Shown here in pieces: positions 25,708-34,582 of a stretch of 64,000 nt of DNA; the first letter of the stretch is position 1, and each line of letters begins with the position of its first letter. This DNA is from Desulfococcus multivorans. GTDB lineage: Bacteria > Desulfobacterota > Desulfobacteria > Desulfobacterales > Desulfococcaceae. Position numbers and translations under genes: made by a program. The stretch lies in the NCBI RefSeq assembly GCF_001854245.1, contig NZ_CP015381.1, positions 2,391,001 to 2,455,000 of the forward strand, read 5' to 3'. Below the pieces are notes generated by a model. It did not search any database. It was not told where the DNA came from and saw only the letters and a program-made list of their open reading frames with translations.

Positions 25708-27123
25708 ATGAAACACCGCATCGTCGCCGTGCTGCTGATGGTGCCGGCCATCCTGCTGTTCGCGGCATCCGCCCGCGCCGTGACTATCGAATTGAGCGGC
25801 GATCGTATTTCCATACACGCCGAGAAGTCGCCCCTTTCGGTCATTCTATCCCGGCTTTCAGCATCCGGCATCCAGATCCAGTGTCCGCCCCACATCGATC
25901 CCGAGGTGACGGCGACCGTCACGGATAAACCGATTCACGAAGGGTTGGGCGCGGTGCTCAAGCCTTACGGCTATGTTCTTTTCTGGGAGCGGTCTGGAAA
26001 GAACAAGTCGCTGCGGCCGGCGGAACTGCACGTTTTCGATTCAGTCGGGAGGGAGGAGAACGGTCGCGAGGAAAGGGAAGAGGGCTTTGCCGTGGCTGTA
26101 AACCCCAAGGATGGATCGCTCTACGTCAGAAATGAAATTCTGCTTCGCATTGCACCGGGAAGCGACGGAGAGATCCTCAGAAGCCTGGTCTCGGGGTTGG
26201 GCGGCGTCATTCTTGAAACGGACGCACTTTTGGGCATCCATCGCGTCCGTCTGCCCGACGGCATCGACATCCCGGATTTTCCGGCAAAACTCAAGGCCGG
26301 GGAAAACCGCCTCACAGCCGAACCCAATTATGCGTATCCCATTGATTTTCCGCGCAGGTTTGTCGGCCGTGCCCCACGTTTCGAAAGCGTGGCCCCTCAA
26401 AACATCATTTCCGATACCACCGGCGTCCCGGTGGCGGTTCTGGATTCGGGATGGACGGCCGGATACGGGCTGGAAGAACGCGTGATCGCGGCGCTGGATG
26501 CCGTCAACCCGGGTATGCCGGTCACGGATGGTCTCGGCCACGGCACTCAGATGGCGCTGATCGCAGCAGGGGAGGTTCGTCCCATGGGGACGGCGGGAGA
26601 GGACGCGAAGGCGTCTCCGATTATTCCCATCCGGACCTTTGACGACAGCGGCATAACCTCCAACTTCGCCCTCATGCGGGGAATCGATTTCGCCTTGAGC
26701 AGCGGCGCGAGGGTTCTCAACATGAGCTGGGGCTCTGAAACATCGAGCCCGTTTCTGGAGGAGGCGCTCGCCTACGCGGACAATCGGGGCCTCATCGTCG
26801 TCGCCGCTGCCGGAAACAAGGCCACCGGCGCCCCCGTCTATCCCGCAGCCTATCCCACCGTCCTGGGCATCGGTGCCCTCGCTCCGGACGGAACCCCCTG
26901 GCAGCATTCAAACTACGGCAGCTTTGTTGCGCTTTCGGCGCCGGGCTATGCCGACCTGCCCGTCGGCTACAAGGGGGAGGCGGGCATCTACGCAGGAACG
27001 TCTATTGCCGCGGCCTACGTTGCGAACGTCATTTCGGGGTGGTTGACGGAGAATCCGGACTGGCAGAAATCGGACGTGATGCATCGTTTGAGAACCCACG
27101 GGCTGAAACGACAAAATCCTTGA
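25708..27123 (+). CDS. Secreted subtilisin-like (S8) protease with STN-like N-terminal domain
   Basis: A signal peptide (residues 1-24, ending ASARA) is followed by a 75-residue region resembling the secretin/TonB N-terminal (STN) fold: ISIHAEKSPLSVILSRLSAS, then LGAVLKPYGYVLFWE. A linker and an S8 catalytic domain follow from about residue 235. The catalytic set is complete: Asp246 in AVLDSG, His278 in GHGTQM, the oxyanion Asn370 in AAAGN and Ser432 in GTSIAAA. ATG 25708 has AAAGGAGG eight bases upstream. It would be exported to the periplasm or cell surface. Lying between a J-domain gene and a DUF2760/Hsp70 pair, it may belong to a protein-quality-control group, although it acts outside the cytoplasm. 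Confidence 0.85.
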   Translation: MKHRIVAVLLMVPAILLFAASARAVTIELSGDRISIHAEKSPLSVILSRLSASGIQIQCPPHIDPEVTATVTDKPIHEGLGAVLKPYGYVLFWERSGKNKSLRPAELHVFDSVGREENGREEREEGFAVAVNPKDGSLYVRNEILLRIAPGSDGEILRSLVSGLGGVILETDALLGIHRVRLPDGIDIPDFPAKLKAGENRLTAEPNYAYPIDFPRRFVGRAPRFESVAPQNIISDTTGVPVAVLDSGWTAGYGLEERVIAALDAVNPGMPVTDGLGHGTQMALIAAGEVRPMGTAGEDAKASPIIPIRTFDDSGITSNFALMRGIDFALSSGARVLNMSWGSETSSPFLEEALAYADNRGLIVVAAAGNKATGAPVYPAAYPTVLGIGALAPDGTPWQHSNYGSFVALSAPGYADLPVGYKGEAGIYAGTSIAAAYVANVISGWLTENPDWQKSDVMHRLRTHGLKRQNP

Positions 27124-27757
27124 ATCCGGCGGACGCAACCCGCCCGCCTCGTCGTGCCGCACATCCCATCCGTCCCTGCCGGGTCGCGGGGACGTATCAG
27201 GAACTGCGCGTGCAGGAGCGCGTTCCCGCCAGAACGCTCTGGATTCTGTCGAGACGCTCGCACCCGTCGATGCATGCTGGAAAACGATCTCTCTCCTCAC
27301 AATTTCTGCAAGGACTTTTTACGAGGGTACCGATCTCGAAATCGAATGTAAATGTGTATAGGGTCATAACATGTCACGCGGCCGACACGGGCGAAGCGCT
27401 CCAAAGGGACTTCCGCCGCGGCCGTTTAAGGGTGTATTCGTATCCTGACGGGCCGTGACCGTTCGGATTTCAGATCAATCCTCTTTACCATGCCGACTCA
27501 ATTTTCGCAATGCAAAGTATGGCCCGTCCAACAGGAATCCGGGGTACCCCGACCGATCAGGACATTTTTTTCAGACCGTTGATTTTTCAGGACCTTTTTG
27601 TTATATATCCAATTTTCGACTTTCATGACGGTGACCGGATAGAGGTGACCTGTGAAAGTCGAAAGTTGAGAAATGGTTTTGTGATCCCCCATACCCCGGG
27701 AAGGAACGGTCCCGGTGAACACCGGGATGGAACGACCCAATCAAGGAGAGTGATGCT
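27124..27757. other. Long intergenic region, no gene, one palindromic element
   Basis: The 634 bases between the subtilase and DUF2760 genes contain no convincing gene. A plus-strand frame at 27039-27458 is mostly a shadow of the subtilase end. The region holds palindromic copy 3 (27610-27670) and, just before the DUF2760 ribosome site, a compact hairpin CCCGGTG-AA-CACCGGG (27711-27726). Confidence 0.6.
27610..27670. repeat. Dispersed palindromic element, copy 3 (short form)
   Basis: Left arm CAATTTTCGACTTTCATGA (27610-27628) and right arm TGTGAAAGTCGAAAGTTGAG (27651-27670) form a hairpin with a loop containing CGGTGACCGGA, which recurs beside the left arm in other copies. No internal GC-rich block. 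Confidence 0.88.
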
Positions 27758-28534
27758 ATGAATGTTGTCAATGCCCTGTCGCGCCGTGCATTTTTCTGGG
27801 TCTTTTTTTTCAGTGCCCTGATGTGGTTTCTGATCGATGCGGCCGTCTATGTCGCACTCAATGTGGTATCCCTGAAGATATCGGTGCTGCAGGAAGACGC
27901 CGGCATTGCAGACTTCCGTGAGACCGTTTCGCAATTCAAGACCTGGATCGACCTGATCGCGGAATATTATATCCCCGCATCCGTCGTCCTTGGCCTGGTG
28001 TTCATTCTCCTCCTCTGGCTTTGTCTGAGGCTCTCGTTTCCCGGCGCCCTCCGCAAGGCTGCGTCGGTGCCGCCGCCACGCTTGAAGGAGGCTAGGTCCC
28101 GGAAGAAAGATACGGCGATCGAAGCCCCTGAGCCCACGGCCGTCAAAGGCGAACGGGAAAGGCTGTATCTCTATCTCTTTTCCATCCTGCAACGGGAAGG
28201 GCGCCTGATGGACTTCCTTGCAGAAGACATCGATGCATACGACGACGCGGACATCGGGGCCGCCGTTCGCAGCATCCACGAGAACTGCCGGAAAATCATC
28301 GACAAGTATATCATTCCAAAATCGATTCTGAGCGATGACGAGGAGAGCGAAATCACCGTCGAACCGGGATTCGACCCCAATGCCGTCAAACTGACCGGAA
28401 ACGTCGCGGGCAATCCGCCGTTCAGGGGGATCGTACGTCACAAGGGCTGGAAAGCGGGCAAACTCGATATGCCCACCTTGTCCGGCGAGCGGGATCCGCG
28501 GATCATCGCCCCGGCAGAGGTTGAGATTTTATAG
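27758..28534 (+). CDS. DUF2760 domain membrane protein
   Basis: A 258-residue protein with two membrane segments (about residues 11-38 and 72-92), a basic linker and a soluble C-terminal domain (about 130-258) matching DUF2760: LYLFSILQREGRLMDFLAED, then DIGAAVRSIHENCR and the Gly-rich RHKGWKAGKLDMP end. DUF2760 genes are commonly found beside atypical Hsp70 genes, and that is the case here with a 51-bp gap. It may tether the chaperone to the inner membrane. Its ribosome site AAGGAGAG is strong. Confidence 0.88.
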   Translation: MNVVNALSRRAFFWVFFFSALMWFLIDAAVYVALNVVSLKISVLQEDAGIADFRETVSQFKTWIDLIAEYYIPASVVLGLVFILLLWLCLRLSFPGALRKAASVPPPRLKEARSRKKDTAIEAPEPTAVKGERERLYLYLFSILQREGRLMDFLAEDIDAYDDADIGAAVRSIHENCRKIIDKYIIPKSILSDDEESEITVEPGFDPNAVKLTGNVAGNPPFRGIVRHKGWKAGKLDMPTLSGERDPRIIAPAEVEIL

Positions 28535-28585
28535 TCGACGCAGGAAACACACTTTCACGGAAACGTCAATCAAGGAGAATTATCA

Positions 28586-30406
28586 TTGTCAGATCCTGCC
28601 TATATAATCGGTATTGATCTAGGCACGACCAACAGCGTGGTCGCCTACACCGAAGCCCAATTCCGGAAAGGGGAAAAAGCGGAGATCCGGGTGCTGGAGA
28701 TACCGCAACTCACCGATGCCGGGGTGGTCGAACAACAACCCTTGCTGCCGTCGTTCATTCTGTTGCCCAGCCCCCACGACGTTCCGCCGGACGGGCTCAA
28801 ACTGCCGTGGTCGGATACCCGAACGATGGCCGTGGGTCAATTTGCCAAGGAGAGGGGCGCCGAACTGCCCCAGAAGCTGATTGCCTCCTCCAAATCCTGG
28901 TTGTGTCACACATGGGTGGATCGGAACAAACCCATTCTGCCCTGGGAGGGGCCCGACGATCTGACCAAACTATCTCCGGTGGCGGCGGCGGCGGAAATTC
29001 TGAAACACATCCGGGATGCCTGGAACTACACCATGGCCCGGGAAGACGAATCTCTCCGCATCGAACACCAGGAGGTGCTGTTGACCGTTCCGGCGTCCTT
29101 TGACGCCGTAGCCAGGGATCTCACCGTCAAGGCGGCCGAAATGGCGGGGCTGACCCGGATCACGCTGCTGGAGGAACCCCAGGCGGCTTTTTACGCATGG
29201 ATCGAAGCTTCGAACGACCAGTGGCGGGAAAATATCGAGAAGGGAGACCTTGTCCTGGTGTTTGACGTGGGCGGCGGCACCTCCGATTTCAGCCTTATCG
29301 AGGTGGATGAAGAAAACGGAGAGCTGGCCCTCAAACGCATCGCCGTCGGCGATCATCTTCTCGTGGGAGGGGACAATATGGATCTGACCCTTGCCTACGC
29401 CGCCTCGCGGAAGCTCTCCGGCAAGAAAAGCCCGGATGCATGGCAGATGCGCAGCCTCTGGCATGCCTGCCGAAAGGCCAAGGAGGTTCTCCTCTCGGAC
29501 CCCGAGGCCAGGGACTATACCGTAACGGTCCTGGGGCGCGGCAGCAAGTTGATCGGCGGAACTCGAAAAGCCGTCCTGGAGCGTGATATGGTCCAGAAGA
29601 TTCTTCTGGAAGGCTTTTTCCCTGAATGCGGTCTGGACGCCGTTCCTCAGGTGAAACAAAAATCAGGCATCCAGGAGGTGGGGCTGGCCTATGAGTCCGA
29701 TCCCGCCATCACCCGCCATCTGGCCCACTTTCTCAGCCGCCAGCAGCCGGATGACAACGGCCGCCGCCGGCTGCCGACGGCGATACTGTTCAACGGCGGG
29801 GTCATGAAGGCTGAAGTTCTCCGCAACCATCTGGTTCAAATTCTATCTTCCTGGACCGACACCGATGCCGACCGTGCCCTCCGCGAAATTGCCACCGCGG
29901 ATTTCGATCTCAGCGTAGCGCGGGGCGCCGCCTATTACGGTCTCGTTCGAAAGGGGGAGGGGATTCGGATCCGCGGCGGCCTGAACAAAGCCTATTATAT
30001 CGGCGTGGCCGCATCGCTTCCCGCGGTCCCGGGGATGCCGGTTCCCATCAAGGCGCTCTGCGTAGCGCCCTTCGGCATGGAGGAGGGAACGGAGGGATCT
30101 CTGCCGGATCAGGAATTCATTCTCGTCGTGGGAGAGCCGGTAAAATTCGACTTCCTTGGATCCTCCGTCAGAATCGACGACACGATGGGGCAGGTGATCG
30201 AGGAATGGGAGGATGACATCGAGGAGATCACCACCATGGAAACCACTCTGGACGGCGAAACCGGAACGGCCATACCCGTGATCCTCGAGATCCGGGTGAC
30301 CGAGATCGGAACCCTCGAGATATGGTGCGTATCCAAACTCGAACCGAGCCGGCGCTGGAAGCTGGAATTCAACGTCCGGGAGCAGAGCCGCGACAGCCGT
30401 TCATAG
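28586..30406 (+). CDS. Hsp70-family chaperone, atypical
   Basis: The TTG at 28586 is preceded by AAGGAGAA and starts SDPAYIIGIDLGTTNSVVAY, the phosphate-1 motif of Hsp70 ATPases. The second phosphate motif VFDVGGGTSDFSLIEV and NGGVMKAEVL (adenosine motif) are present. At 606 residues it is close to DnaK length, but the nucleotide domain carries inserts and the C-terminal half lacks a clear DnaK substrate-binding signature. It belongs to the Hsp70 group that travels with DUF2760. A second larger Hsp70-like gene often found next in such loci is absent here. The likely co-chaperone is the J-domain protein at 24662. Confidence 0.88.
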   Translation: MSDPAYIIGIDLGTTNSVVAYTEAQFRKGEKAEIRVLEIPQLTDAGVVEQQPLLPSFILLPSPHDVPPDGLKLPWSDTRTMAVGQFAKERGAELPQKLIASSKSWLCHTWVDRNKPILPWEGPDDLTKLSPVAAAAEILKHIRDAWNYTMAREDESLRIEHQEVLLTVPASFDAVARDLTVKAAEMAGLTRITLLEEPQAAFYAWIEASNDQWRENIEKGDLVLVFDVGGGTSDFSLIEVDEENGELALKRIAVGDHLLVGGDNMDLTLAYAASRKLSGKKSPDAWQMRSLWHACRKAKEVLLSDPEARDYTVTVLGRGSKLIGGTRKAVLERDMVQKILLEGFFPECGLDAVPQVKQKSGIQEVGLAYESDPAITRHLAHFLSRQQPDDNGRRRLPTAILFNGGVMKAEVLRNHLVQILSSWTDTDADRALREIATADFDLSVARGAAYYGLVRKGEGIRIRGGLNKAYYIGVAASLPAVPGMPVPIKALCVAPFGMEEGTEGSLPDQEFILVVGEPVKFDFLGSSVRIDDTMGQVIEEWEDDIEEITTMETTLDGETGTAIPVILEIRVTEIGTLEIWCVSKLEPSRRWKLEFNVREQSRDSRS

Positions 30407-30433
30407 AACGATTTGCCTTCAGTCTTCAGTCTG

Positions 30434-31504
30434 TTATCGGAGCATGGTGATCCGGGGCCGTGAAGCGATCTCGGGGGCGGTTTCGAAAAACCCCGCGACG
30501 GCCTCCCGGAGGGCATCCATCGATTTCGCCTTGTGCACCATGGCGTAAAACGTATGGCCGAACTTGAAATTGGCGGCAAAATAATTGGAAAATTTATAGT
30601 ATCGGCGAATTGCCGTCGATTCGTCAAAATGCTTTCCCAAAAGATCGATCAATCCCAGGGCACACCGCCGGTAAACGTCGTCATCCGGCAGAACCCCGTC
30701 GGTCCATTGGGCAAACGTCCACGGACGCGCCACCGCAATCCGCCCGATGGCGACGCCGTCGCATCCGGTTTCGGAAATCATTCTTCTGCAATCGTCAATG
30801 TCGAAGACATTCCCGTTCCCGATAACGGGAATGTCTACCGATGACTTGACCATGCCAATGTATGCCCATTTGGGCGGACGGGTCCGTCGATCCGGAGCGA
30901 CACGGGGATGGTACGTCAGCGCATCCGCCCCTGCGTCGGCAAACCGTCTGGCCAGATCCACGGCGGTCCTCACGTCGTCCTCCCACCCGGTCCTGAATTT
31001 CACGAAGAGGGGCACCGATACGGCCTTTCGCACCGCCGATACGATCTTTTCAGCCCGAAGCGGATCCCGCAGAAGCGCGGCACCGCAATTGTGTTTGCAA
31101 ACGGCGGCGACGGCGCAGCCGAAATTGATGTCGACACCCATGAATCCCTCGGCCGCGACCCGTTCCGCCGCCAAGGCCATCACCGCCGGTTCGTCACCGT
31201 AGAGTTGACAGACCAGATGCGGCAGTTCGGCCGCCCGCCACATGAAGCCGGATGCGGCCGGTCCGCCGCCGAACGCCACCGAACGAGACCCCGTCATTTC
31301 CGAAAAGAGGAGACCGAATCCGCCGAATTCGGAAACAAGCTCCCGAAACGCCACATTCCCCAATTTGGACAGGGGTGCCAGAAAAAGACGTTTGGGGATA
31401 ATACATCCCCCCACCCGGATCGGACGATTCAACAGTGCGCGGACATCCTCTGCTTCAGACGGATGCATCGGATTCCGCAGGGTTTCATTTGGCTGAACCC
31501 TCAT
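30434..31504 (-). CDS. tRNA-dihydrouridine synthase family protein
   Basis: A 356-residue TIM-barrel flavoprotein with Dus motifs: FLAPLSKLGNVAFRELVSEF, GVDINFGCAVAAVCKHNCGA with ALLRDP, LFVKFRTGW, ALTYHPR and VIGNGNVFD. Dus enzymes reduce uridine to dihydrouridine in tRNA with FMN. The Cys position usually following the N-x-GCP motif is altered (GCA then CKHNC), so substrate may differ from DusA/B/C. ATG 31504 overlaps the manA stop (ATGA), so the two are coupled. It ends 28 bp from the stop of the convergent Hsp70 gene. Between them is a short CTTCAGT repeat. Confidence 0.85.
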   Translation of the reverse strand: MRVQPNETLRNPMHPSEAEDVRALLNRPIRVGGCIIPKRLFLAPLSKLGNVAFRELVSEFGGFGLLFSEMTGSRSVAFGGGPAASGFMWRAAELPHLVCQLYGDEPAVMALAAERVAAEGFMGVDINFGCAVAAVCKHNCGAALLRDPLRAEKIVSAVRKAVSVPLFVKFRTGWEDDVRTAVDLARRFADAGADALTYHPRVAPDRRTRPPKWAYIGMVKSSVDIPVIGNGNVFDIDDCRRMISETGCDGVAIGRIAVARPWTFAQWTDGVLPDDDVYRRCALGLIDLLGKHFDESTAIRRYYKFSNYFAANFKFGHTFYAMVHKAKSMDALREAVAGFFETAPEIASRPRITMLR

Positions 31505-32718
31505 AGGGGAACCGAAGCCCGGTAGATCCTGCCCCGGCCGCGCAACACGTAAGCGCCGACTTCCGCCGGAATCAGCACGGAAACCCCTCTGGTCAGGACC
31601 GTTTCTTTCCGGACGCCTTCGGCCCCGATATGGACGCTGCCTTCCGTACACAACAGAATTTCCACCCCGTCCACGGCCTTGCGAACGCCTTCCGACGACG
31701 TCCTCATTGAAATGACCGACAGCTGAAATTCCTGTGCGGGGGTGCGATAAACATCTTCATATTCGCTGACCCTTTCGGGGACGAGCTTCTCCAGGGTTCG
31801 GGGCGTCGTCTCGAGGATTTTCATCAGTTCCCCCACGTCGATGTGTTTGGCGGTCAGACCGCCCCGAAGCACATTGTCCGAATTGGCCATCAGCTCGATG
31901 CCCATGCCGTCAAGATAGGCATGGAGTTCTCCGGCCGGCAGGTAAAGGGCCTGCCCCGGCGTCAGACAAAAAAGATTCAGAATCGCCGGCGAAACAGCGG
32001 CAATATCATCAGGATAGGCCTTGTTGAGCGCGGGGATCCATCGGAAAACCGGGCTTTCGTCCATGCGGCGCCGTGAGTTCTCGAGGGCCTCATCGAGAAT
32101 GGCGCGCTTTCGGGACGCCGGAAACGTCAGAAGGCTTGCGTAAAGCGCCTTGAGGACCTCGGCAGGACGGCCTTCCCGAAGGTTTCCGATTTCATGGGAG
32201 AGGGTTCGGGGACAGATTGCTTCGAGAAGGGCTGTGATGTCTGCGACGGGTCGGAAACCGCAGAGCCCCCAGAAAGGCGTGAGCGCACAGATGCATTCGG
32301 GTTTGTGATTGTCGTCCCGGTAGTTCCGGTTCGAGGCGTCCAAAGGAATGCCGGCCCGATTCTCCGCCTGAAATCCCGTTGCTGCCTGCCGTCGATCGGG
32401 GTGAGCCTGAATGGACAACGGCGCCGCGGCGGCAAGCACCTTGAACAAAAAGGGCAGCCGACGGCTGAACGCCGCGGCCGTGCGTTCACCGAGGATCGCT
32501 TCGGGATAACGCTCGATAGCCCGATTCAACGGAATCTGCTCACCGTCCATTTCGATGCGGGAAGGCGCTTTCGGATGTGCGCCCATCCACATTTCCGCCT
32601 GGGGGTCGCCGGAAGGCGGGCGGCCCAGCAGATCGGGAATGGCCGTGTGAGAGCCCCAGGGATATTTCAGAATCGCGTTGTCCAGTATCCAAATCCGTGT
32701 ATCGATCATCTTCTCCAT
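31501..32718 (-). CDS. manA: Mannose-6-phosphate isomerase, class I
   Basis: A 405-residue type I phosphomannose isomerase: YPWGSHTAIPDLLG at the start, zinc ligands in SIQAHPDR (Gln and His), the Glu in HKPECICAL and His in YLPAGELHAYLDG. The C-terminal cupin is present. It interconverts fructose-6-phosphate and mannose-6-phosphate for mannose-containing glycans. The ATG at 32718 has GGGAG just upstream. It is the first gene of a two-gene unit with the Dus-type gene and is divergent from livK. Confidence 0.92.
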   Translation of the reverse strand: MEKMIDTRIWILDNAILKYPWGSHTAIPDLLGRPPSGDPQAEMWMGAHPKAPSRIEMDGEQIPLNRAIERYPEAILGERTAAAFSRRLPFLFKVLAAAAPLSIQAHPDRRQAATGFQAENRAGIPLDASNRNYRDDNHKPECICALTPFWGLCGFRPVADITALLEAICPRTLSHEIGNLREGRPAEVLKALYASLLTFPASRKRAILDEALENSRRRMDESPVFRWIPALNKAYPDDIAAVSPAILNLFCLTPGQALYLPAGELHAYLDGMGIELMANSDNVLRGGLTAKHIDVGELMKILETTPRTLEKLVPERVSEYEDVYRTPAQEFQLSVISMRTSSEGVRKAVDGVEILLCTEGSVHIGAEGVRKETVLTRGVSVLIPAEVGAYVLRGRGRIYRASVPL

Positions 32719-33010
32719 TTCGCTCCCGAAAACCGCTTGAACTTCCGCTGGTCAGCAAGGCATCACCCGTCATGGATTCGCCATGACGGAATCCCGTCGG
32801 CCCCTGACGACGCCGCTTCCGGATCATTAACGGCGAACGTCAAGCCTCCTGCATAAAAAACTACCACAAGAGACGGCCGGTGACAAACGGCGATTTTATG
32901 GATTGAAAAAAAGAAACGTCTGTGTTACAGAAGCATCTCTGTTTTCGAGGCTTATCTCTGATTTTTCCACTGAATTCAAATTATTAACCAATGAACTCAA
33001 GGAGGTCGAC

Positions 33011-34177
33011 ATGCGAAAGGGATTTCTGGTTACCGTTACATTCGTGATGGCCGTAATGATGCTATCCCCCCTTGCCTGGGGGAAGACCGTGAAGATCGGC
33101 TTCAATATTCCTCTGACCGGAGATATCCCCAAGGTCGGCGAAGAATCGAAATTCGCCGCCGAAATGCTGCGTGAAGACGTCAACGGCGCCGGCGGCCTCG
33201 ACATCGGCGGCGAAAAATACATGCTCGAGTTCATTTATGAAGACAATGAATCCAAGGCCGAATCGGCGGTTTCCGCAGCCCTGAAGCTCATCGAAAGAGA
33301 TCAGGTGCTGGCGGTCGTAGGACCCAACTCCAGCAAACAGGCGGTCCCCGGGGGACAGGTCTGTGACGACAACCGCACCCCGATGATCTCCCCGTGGTCC
33401 ACGAATCCGGACACCACCAGGGATCGGCCGTGGGTCTTCAGAGCCGCATTTCTGGATCCCTTCCAGGGTCCTGTCGCCGCAGACTTCGCCATGAAGCAGT
33501 TCAAGGCTAAAACGGCCGCCGTCCTTTTTGCCCTGGCCAACGACTACAGCAAAGGACTCGCCGAAATTTTCAAGGCCGACTTCGAAAAGAAGAACGGCAC
33601 AGGATCCGTGGTGGCCTATGAAAGTTACGGGGACAAGGATCAGGATTTCAGCGCTCAATTGACCAAGATCATCGCCGCCAAACCGGATTTCATTTTTCTC
33701 CCGAACAACTACAACGAAGTCGCCCTCATCGTCAAACAGGCCCACGACCTGGGCTGGACCGGACCGTTCATGGGTGCGGACGCCTGGGGCAATTCCGAGT
33801 TGATGACCCTCTGCGGCGATGACTGCAAGGGGCATTATTTCTCGACCCATTACGCCGCGGCGGGCGCTACCGGCGCGACCAAGGAATTTATCGACCGATA
33901 CCAGAAAAAATACGGCTATCAGCCTGCCGACGTGGCCGCCCTGACATGGGACGCCGCCCGTATCGTCCTGAAGGGGCTTCAGGACATGGGCAGCATCACG
34001 GGGGACCTGAAAGACGACCGGAAAAAGTTGAGGGATGCCATTTCAGGCATCGCGGAATTTGAAGGCATCACGGGAAAAATGAAGTTCGACGATCAGGGGG
34101 ATCCCATCAAATGCGCCGTCGTCGTCAAGATCAGCGATACGGGCGAGTTTGTCTTTACCGAGTCCGTCTGCCCGTGA
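33011..34177 (+). CDS. livK: Branched-chain amino acid ABC transporter, substrate-binding protein
   Basis: A 388-residue periplasmic binding protein with a cleavable signal (MMLSPLAWG, cut near residue 26) and the type I fold seen in LivJ/LivK: KIGFNIPLTGDIPKVG, AVVGPNSSKQAVPGGQVCDD and TRDRPWVFRAAFLDPFQGP. It captures Leu/Ile/Val or a similar ligand for the LivHMGF complex encoded next. ATG 33011 has an ideal AAGGAGG. The next transporter gene is 405 bp away, an unusually long gap containing a strong hairpin. Confidence 0.92.
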   Translation: MRKGFLVTVTFVMAVMMLSPLAWGKTVKIGFNIPLTGDIPKVGEESKFAAEMLREDVNGAGGLDIGGEKYMLEFIYEDNESKAESAVSAALKLIERDQVLAVVGPNSSKQAVPGGQVCDDNRTPMISPWSTNPDTTRDRPWVFRAAFLDPFQGPVAADFAMKQFKAKTAAVLFALANDYSKGLAEIFKADFEKKNGTGSVVAYESYGDKDQDFSAQLTKIIAAKPDFIFLPNNYNEVALIVKQAHDLGWTGPFMGADAWGNSELMTLCGDDCKGHYFSTHYAAAGATGATKEFIDRYQKKYGYQPADVAALTWDAARIVLKGLQDMGSITGDLKDDRKKLRDAISGIAEFEGITGKMKFDDQGDPIKCAVVVKISDTGEFVFTESVCP

Positions 34178-34582
34178 AAAAAGCTGTTGATACCGTTTAA
34201 TACGGTTTGGGGCTTCGGGCGGCCGGCTATGGCCGCCCAAAAGGAGAGTTGAAGCCGGATGTCAGAATCTGAGGTGGGAGCTGCGGCGACAACGATTATA
34301 TCTTTCTGAGTGAACGGGATTCCTGTGCGGATCTGAAGCGAAGCGGATGCTGAAATGCGTTGGATAACGACCGGTCCGGACATTGGCGTGACAACGGCTG
34401 TTTCATCGGAACCTCGAGCACATGCAGTGCGACATCAATGACGCTGTCCGAATCGACGACTGAATACTGAAAGAAAATCCGCTCCATCTCTCCCTTGCCC
34501 CAAATATTCCCGTTCATCGGCACCTGTATTCCCACACAGGGTTTCATTGGTCATTTCTGCGCCTCAATCGTAAGGATCCCGC
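34178..34582. promoter_or_regulatory. livK-livH intergenic region with stable hairpin
   Basis: Forty bases past the livK stop, GGGCGGCC (34217-34224) pairs with GGCCGCCC (34231-34238) around a six-base loop. It is not followed by a T-run, so it is more likely an mRNA-stabilising or partial attenuation hairpin that keeps binding-protein levels above those of the membrane subunits. The rest of the 405 bases shows no gene. Confidence 0.55.

Noticed and set aside
27039-27458. A 139-codon plus-strand frame after the subtilase
   Set aside because: Its first part overlaps the protease in another frame and the remainder has no ribosome site or recognisable feature.
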